NCBI GenBank assembly: GCA_002385675.1 | Contig: DGDY01000055.1 | Coordinates: forward strand, 7,253-14,550 | From: Anaerolineales bacterium UBA3940 | GTDB taxonomy: Bacteria; Chloroflexota; Anaerolineae; Aggregatilineales; UBA3940 | Length of the DNA: 7,298 nucleotides | Direction: 5' to 3' | Part shown: piece after piece, positions 6,172 through 7,298 of the stretch | How positions within the stretch are numbered: position 1 is the stretch's first letter | Layout: the number at the start of each line of letters is the position of its first letter | Made by a program: the position numbers and the translations under genes | The notes under the pieces: model-generated | The model's database searches: none | Told to the model about the DNA's origin: nothing | What the model saw: the letters and a program-made list of their open reading frames with translations, nothing else

Positions 6172-7298
6172 ATGTCGAGATACGCTACCGCAACACAATA
6201 CCCGCACCGGGCACGCCCCACCGGAGTGCCTGGGCGCCTGCCGACATACCGCCGGCTGCTCGTCGCCCTGCTGGGCGGGCAACTTCTTGTCGGCGTGCTG
6301 TTCGGCGTGCTGACGCTGGCCCTCTACCGGGGAAGCGGCGTGTCCAGCCTCGACGATGCCGTGCCGGTGCGCGTGTTACTACCCATTCACATCGCGACCG
6401 CCGTCGTGCTGATCGTCGTGACCGCGGGCATCGCCATCGCCACCCTGCACGTGCTCACGCGGCGCCTCCGCGCGCTGATCCTGCTGGTCGGGGAGCAGAT
6501 GCGCGCGAGCGGCCTGCCCGCCCTGCCCCGCGCGGGGCAGCAGGACGTGTTCGACAGCCTCACCGCCCAGCTTCAGCGTCTGTTCGACGCCTACCGCGCC
6601 AACGTCGACGCACTCAGCCGCCGTGCGGACACGCTCGCCACGCTGAACACCATCGCGCAGACCGCAAACAGCACGTTCGACCTGCAGCAGGTGTTCGACA
6701 CGTCGCTGCGCGAAGTGCTGGAGAACATCGGCTGGGACATGGGCGGCATCTACCTGTGGGATGAGCGGCGCAGCACGCTCGACCTCGTCAGCCTGCACGG
6801 TATGTCCGAATCTATCGTCCGGCGAAGGCTATCGTACCCGCTCGGCGAAGGCACAGTCGGAGCGGCAGCCGTCCGGCGAGAGATGGTTCAGGCGAGCGGC
6901 GACGACCCGGCGTGCGAGGTTGCGCTGCCGCTTGTGACCGTGCCCGGCACGCTGCTCGGCGTGCTGTGCCTGGCCAGCCGCCGCCCGGCGACGCTCGACG
7001 ACCACGACCTGAACCTGCTTGCCACCGTCGCCGAGCAAATCGCACTTGCGGTCGACAAGTCGCGGCTGTATCTGGCTGTCAGCGCGCACGCAGGCGATCT
7101 GGAGCGGCAGGTTGCCGAGCGCACGGCAGAGCTTGCAACCGCCATTGAAGACCTGTCCATCGCGCTGGAGCGGGCGAAAGAGGCCGACAAGCTCAAGTCG
7201 ATGCTGCTCTCGACCGTTTCCCACGAGCTACGCACGCCGCTCGCGACCATCAAGGGCAACACGTCGCTCCTGCTGGAGCATCACGCGCGCATCACGCC
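6172..7298 (+). CDS. Sensor histidine kinase with GAF domain (5' part)
   Basis: The frame is open to the last base; 375 residues are visible. Two hydrophobic segments, about 29-52 and 69-95, are separated by a ~16-residue loop, so there is essentially no extracytoplasmic sensor domain. They are followed by a HAMP-like helical region (~95-150) and a compact GAF domain (~155-300: NIGWDMGGIYLWDERRSTLD, YPLGEGTVG, EVALPL, LLGVLCLASR). Next comes a coiled coil (~303-345, DLERQVAERTAELATAIEDL), then the HisKA box STVSHELRTPLATIKGN (347-363) with phospho-acceptor His351 (codon 7222-7224). The HATPase_c domain lies beyond the window edge. Signal sensing is probably cytoplasmic, through the GAF domain or the membrane segments. 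The ATG at 6172 has AGGA about 8 nt upstream. GTG at 6226 is an alternative start. It would phosphorylate a response regulator that is not in this window. Confidence 0.93.
   Translation, partial: MSRYATATQYPHRARPTGVPGRLPTYRRLLVALLGGQLLVGVLFGVLTLALYRGSGVSSLDDAVPVRVLLPIHIATAVVLIVVTAGIAIATLHVLTRRLRALILLVGEQMRASGLPALPRAGQQDVFDSLTAQLQRLFDAYRANVDALSRRADTLATLNTIAQTANSTFDLQQVFDTSLREVLENIGWDMGGIYLWDERRSTLDLVSLHGMSESIVRRRLSYPLGEGTVGAAAVRREMVQASGDDPACEVALPLVTVPGTLLGVLCLASRRPATLDDHDLNLLATVAEQIALAVDKSRLYLAVSAHAGDLERQVAERTAELATAIEDLSIALERAKEADKLKSMLLSTVSHELRTPLATIKGNTSLLLEHHARIT
6523..6540. repeat. 18-bp perfect palindrome inside the kinase gene
   Basis: CTGCCCCGC followed by GCGGGGCAG is a perfect GC-rich palindrome without a spacer, lying in the linker between the second membrane segment and the GAF domain (residues about 118-123). 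It may form an mRNA hairpin or be chance in GC-rich coding DNA. Confidence 0.5.

Noticed and set aside
5988..6764. A 258-codon plus-strand frame overlapping the divergent region and the kinase gene.
   Set aside because: It is out of frame with the kinase and Arg/Pro/Ala-rich. The kinase frame shows membrane, GAF and HisKA features instead.

Overview
The window is GC-rich, densely coding chromosomal DNA from a bacterium. It carries eight protein genes in two back-to-back groups, plus the start of a rightward gene. High GC, a 'TPTPEPT'-type linker in an exported protein, a DM13-domain protein and a GCS2-type carboxylate-amine ligase together suggest Chloroflexota or a similar environmental lineage. 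This assignment is an inference from style, not from a marker gene. I saw no RNA genes, CRISPR array, transposase or other mobile-element signature.

Left part (1-3225, + strand): four genes run in the same direction with very short gaps and look like one transcription unit. They are the 3' end of a dihydrodipicolinate synthase/N-acetylneuraminate lyase-family gene, a YbdK/GCS2-type carboxylate-amine ligase, a membrane-anchored DM13-domain protein whose start overlaps the ligase stop (ATGA), and a class I SAM-dependent methyltransferase. The methyltransferase lies in the same frame as the DM13 gene, 18 nt after its TAG stop. The lyase/aldolase and the ligase suggest small-molecule carboxylate metabolism; the DM13 protein would act outside the membrane. 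No known pathway unites the four.

Middle part (3254-6007, - strand): three genes run leftward as a second probable operon: a polytopic flippase-like (UPF0104/LPG-synthase TM-type) membrane protein, a PHP-domain phosphoesterase whose start overlaps the flippase stop (ATGA), and a PrsW-family intramembrane protease. The two operons converge at 3226-3253, where I see no convincing intrinsic terminator.

Right part (6008-7298): a 164-bp divergent intergenic region holds extended -10 promoter candidates facing both ways and a perfect 7-bp inverted repeat (AACAGCA-N8-TGCTGTT) overlapping the rightward one. It is followed by a histidine kinase gene (two TM segments, GAF domain, coiled coil, HisKA phospho-acceptor box) that runs off the window before its ATPase domain. 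Its response regulator is not visible here.

The content is mostly known families. The items most worth a second look are the DM13 protein lacking the usual cysteine, the two unexplained gene neighbourhoods, and the divergent regulatory region.
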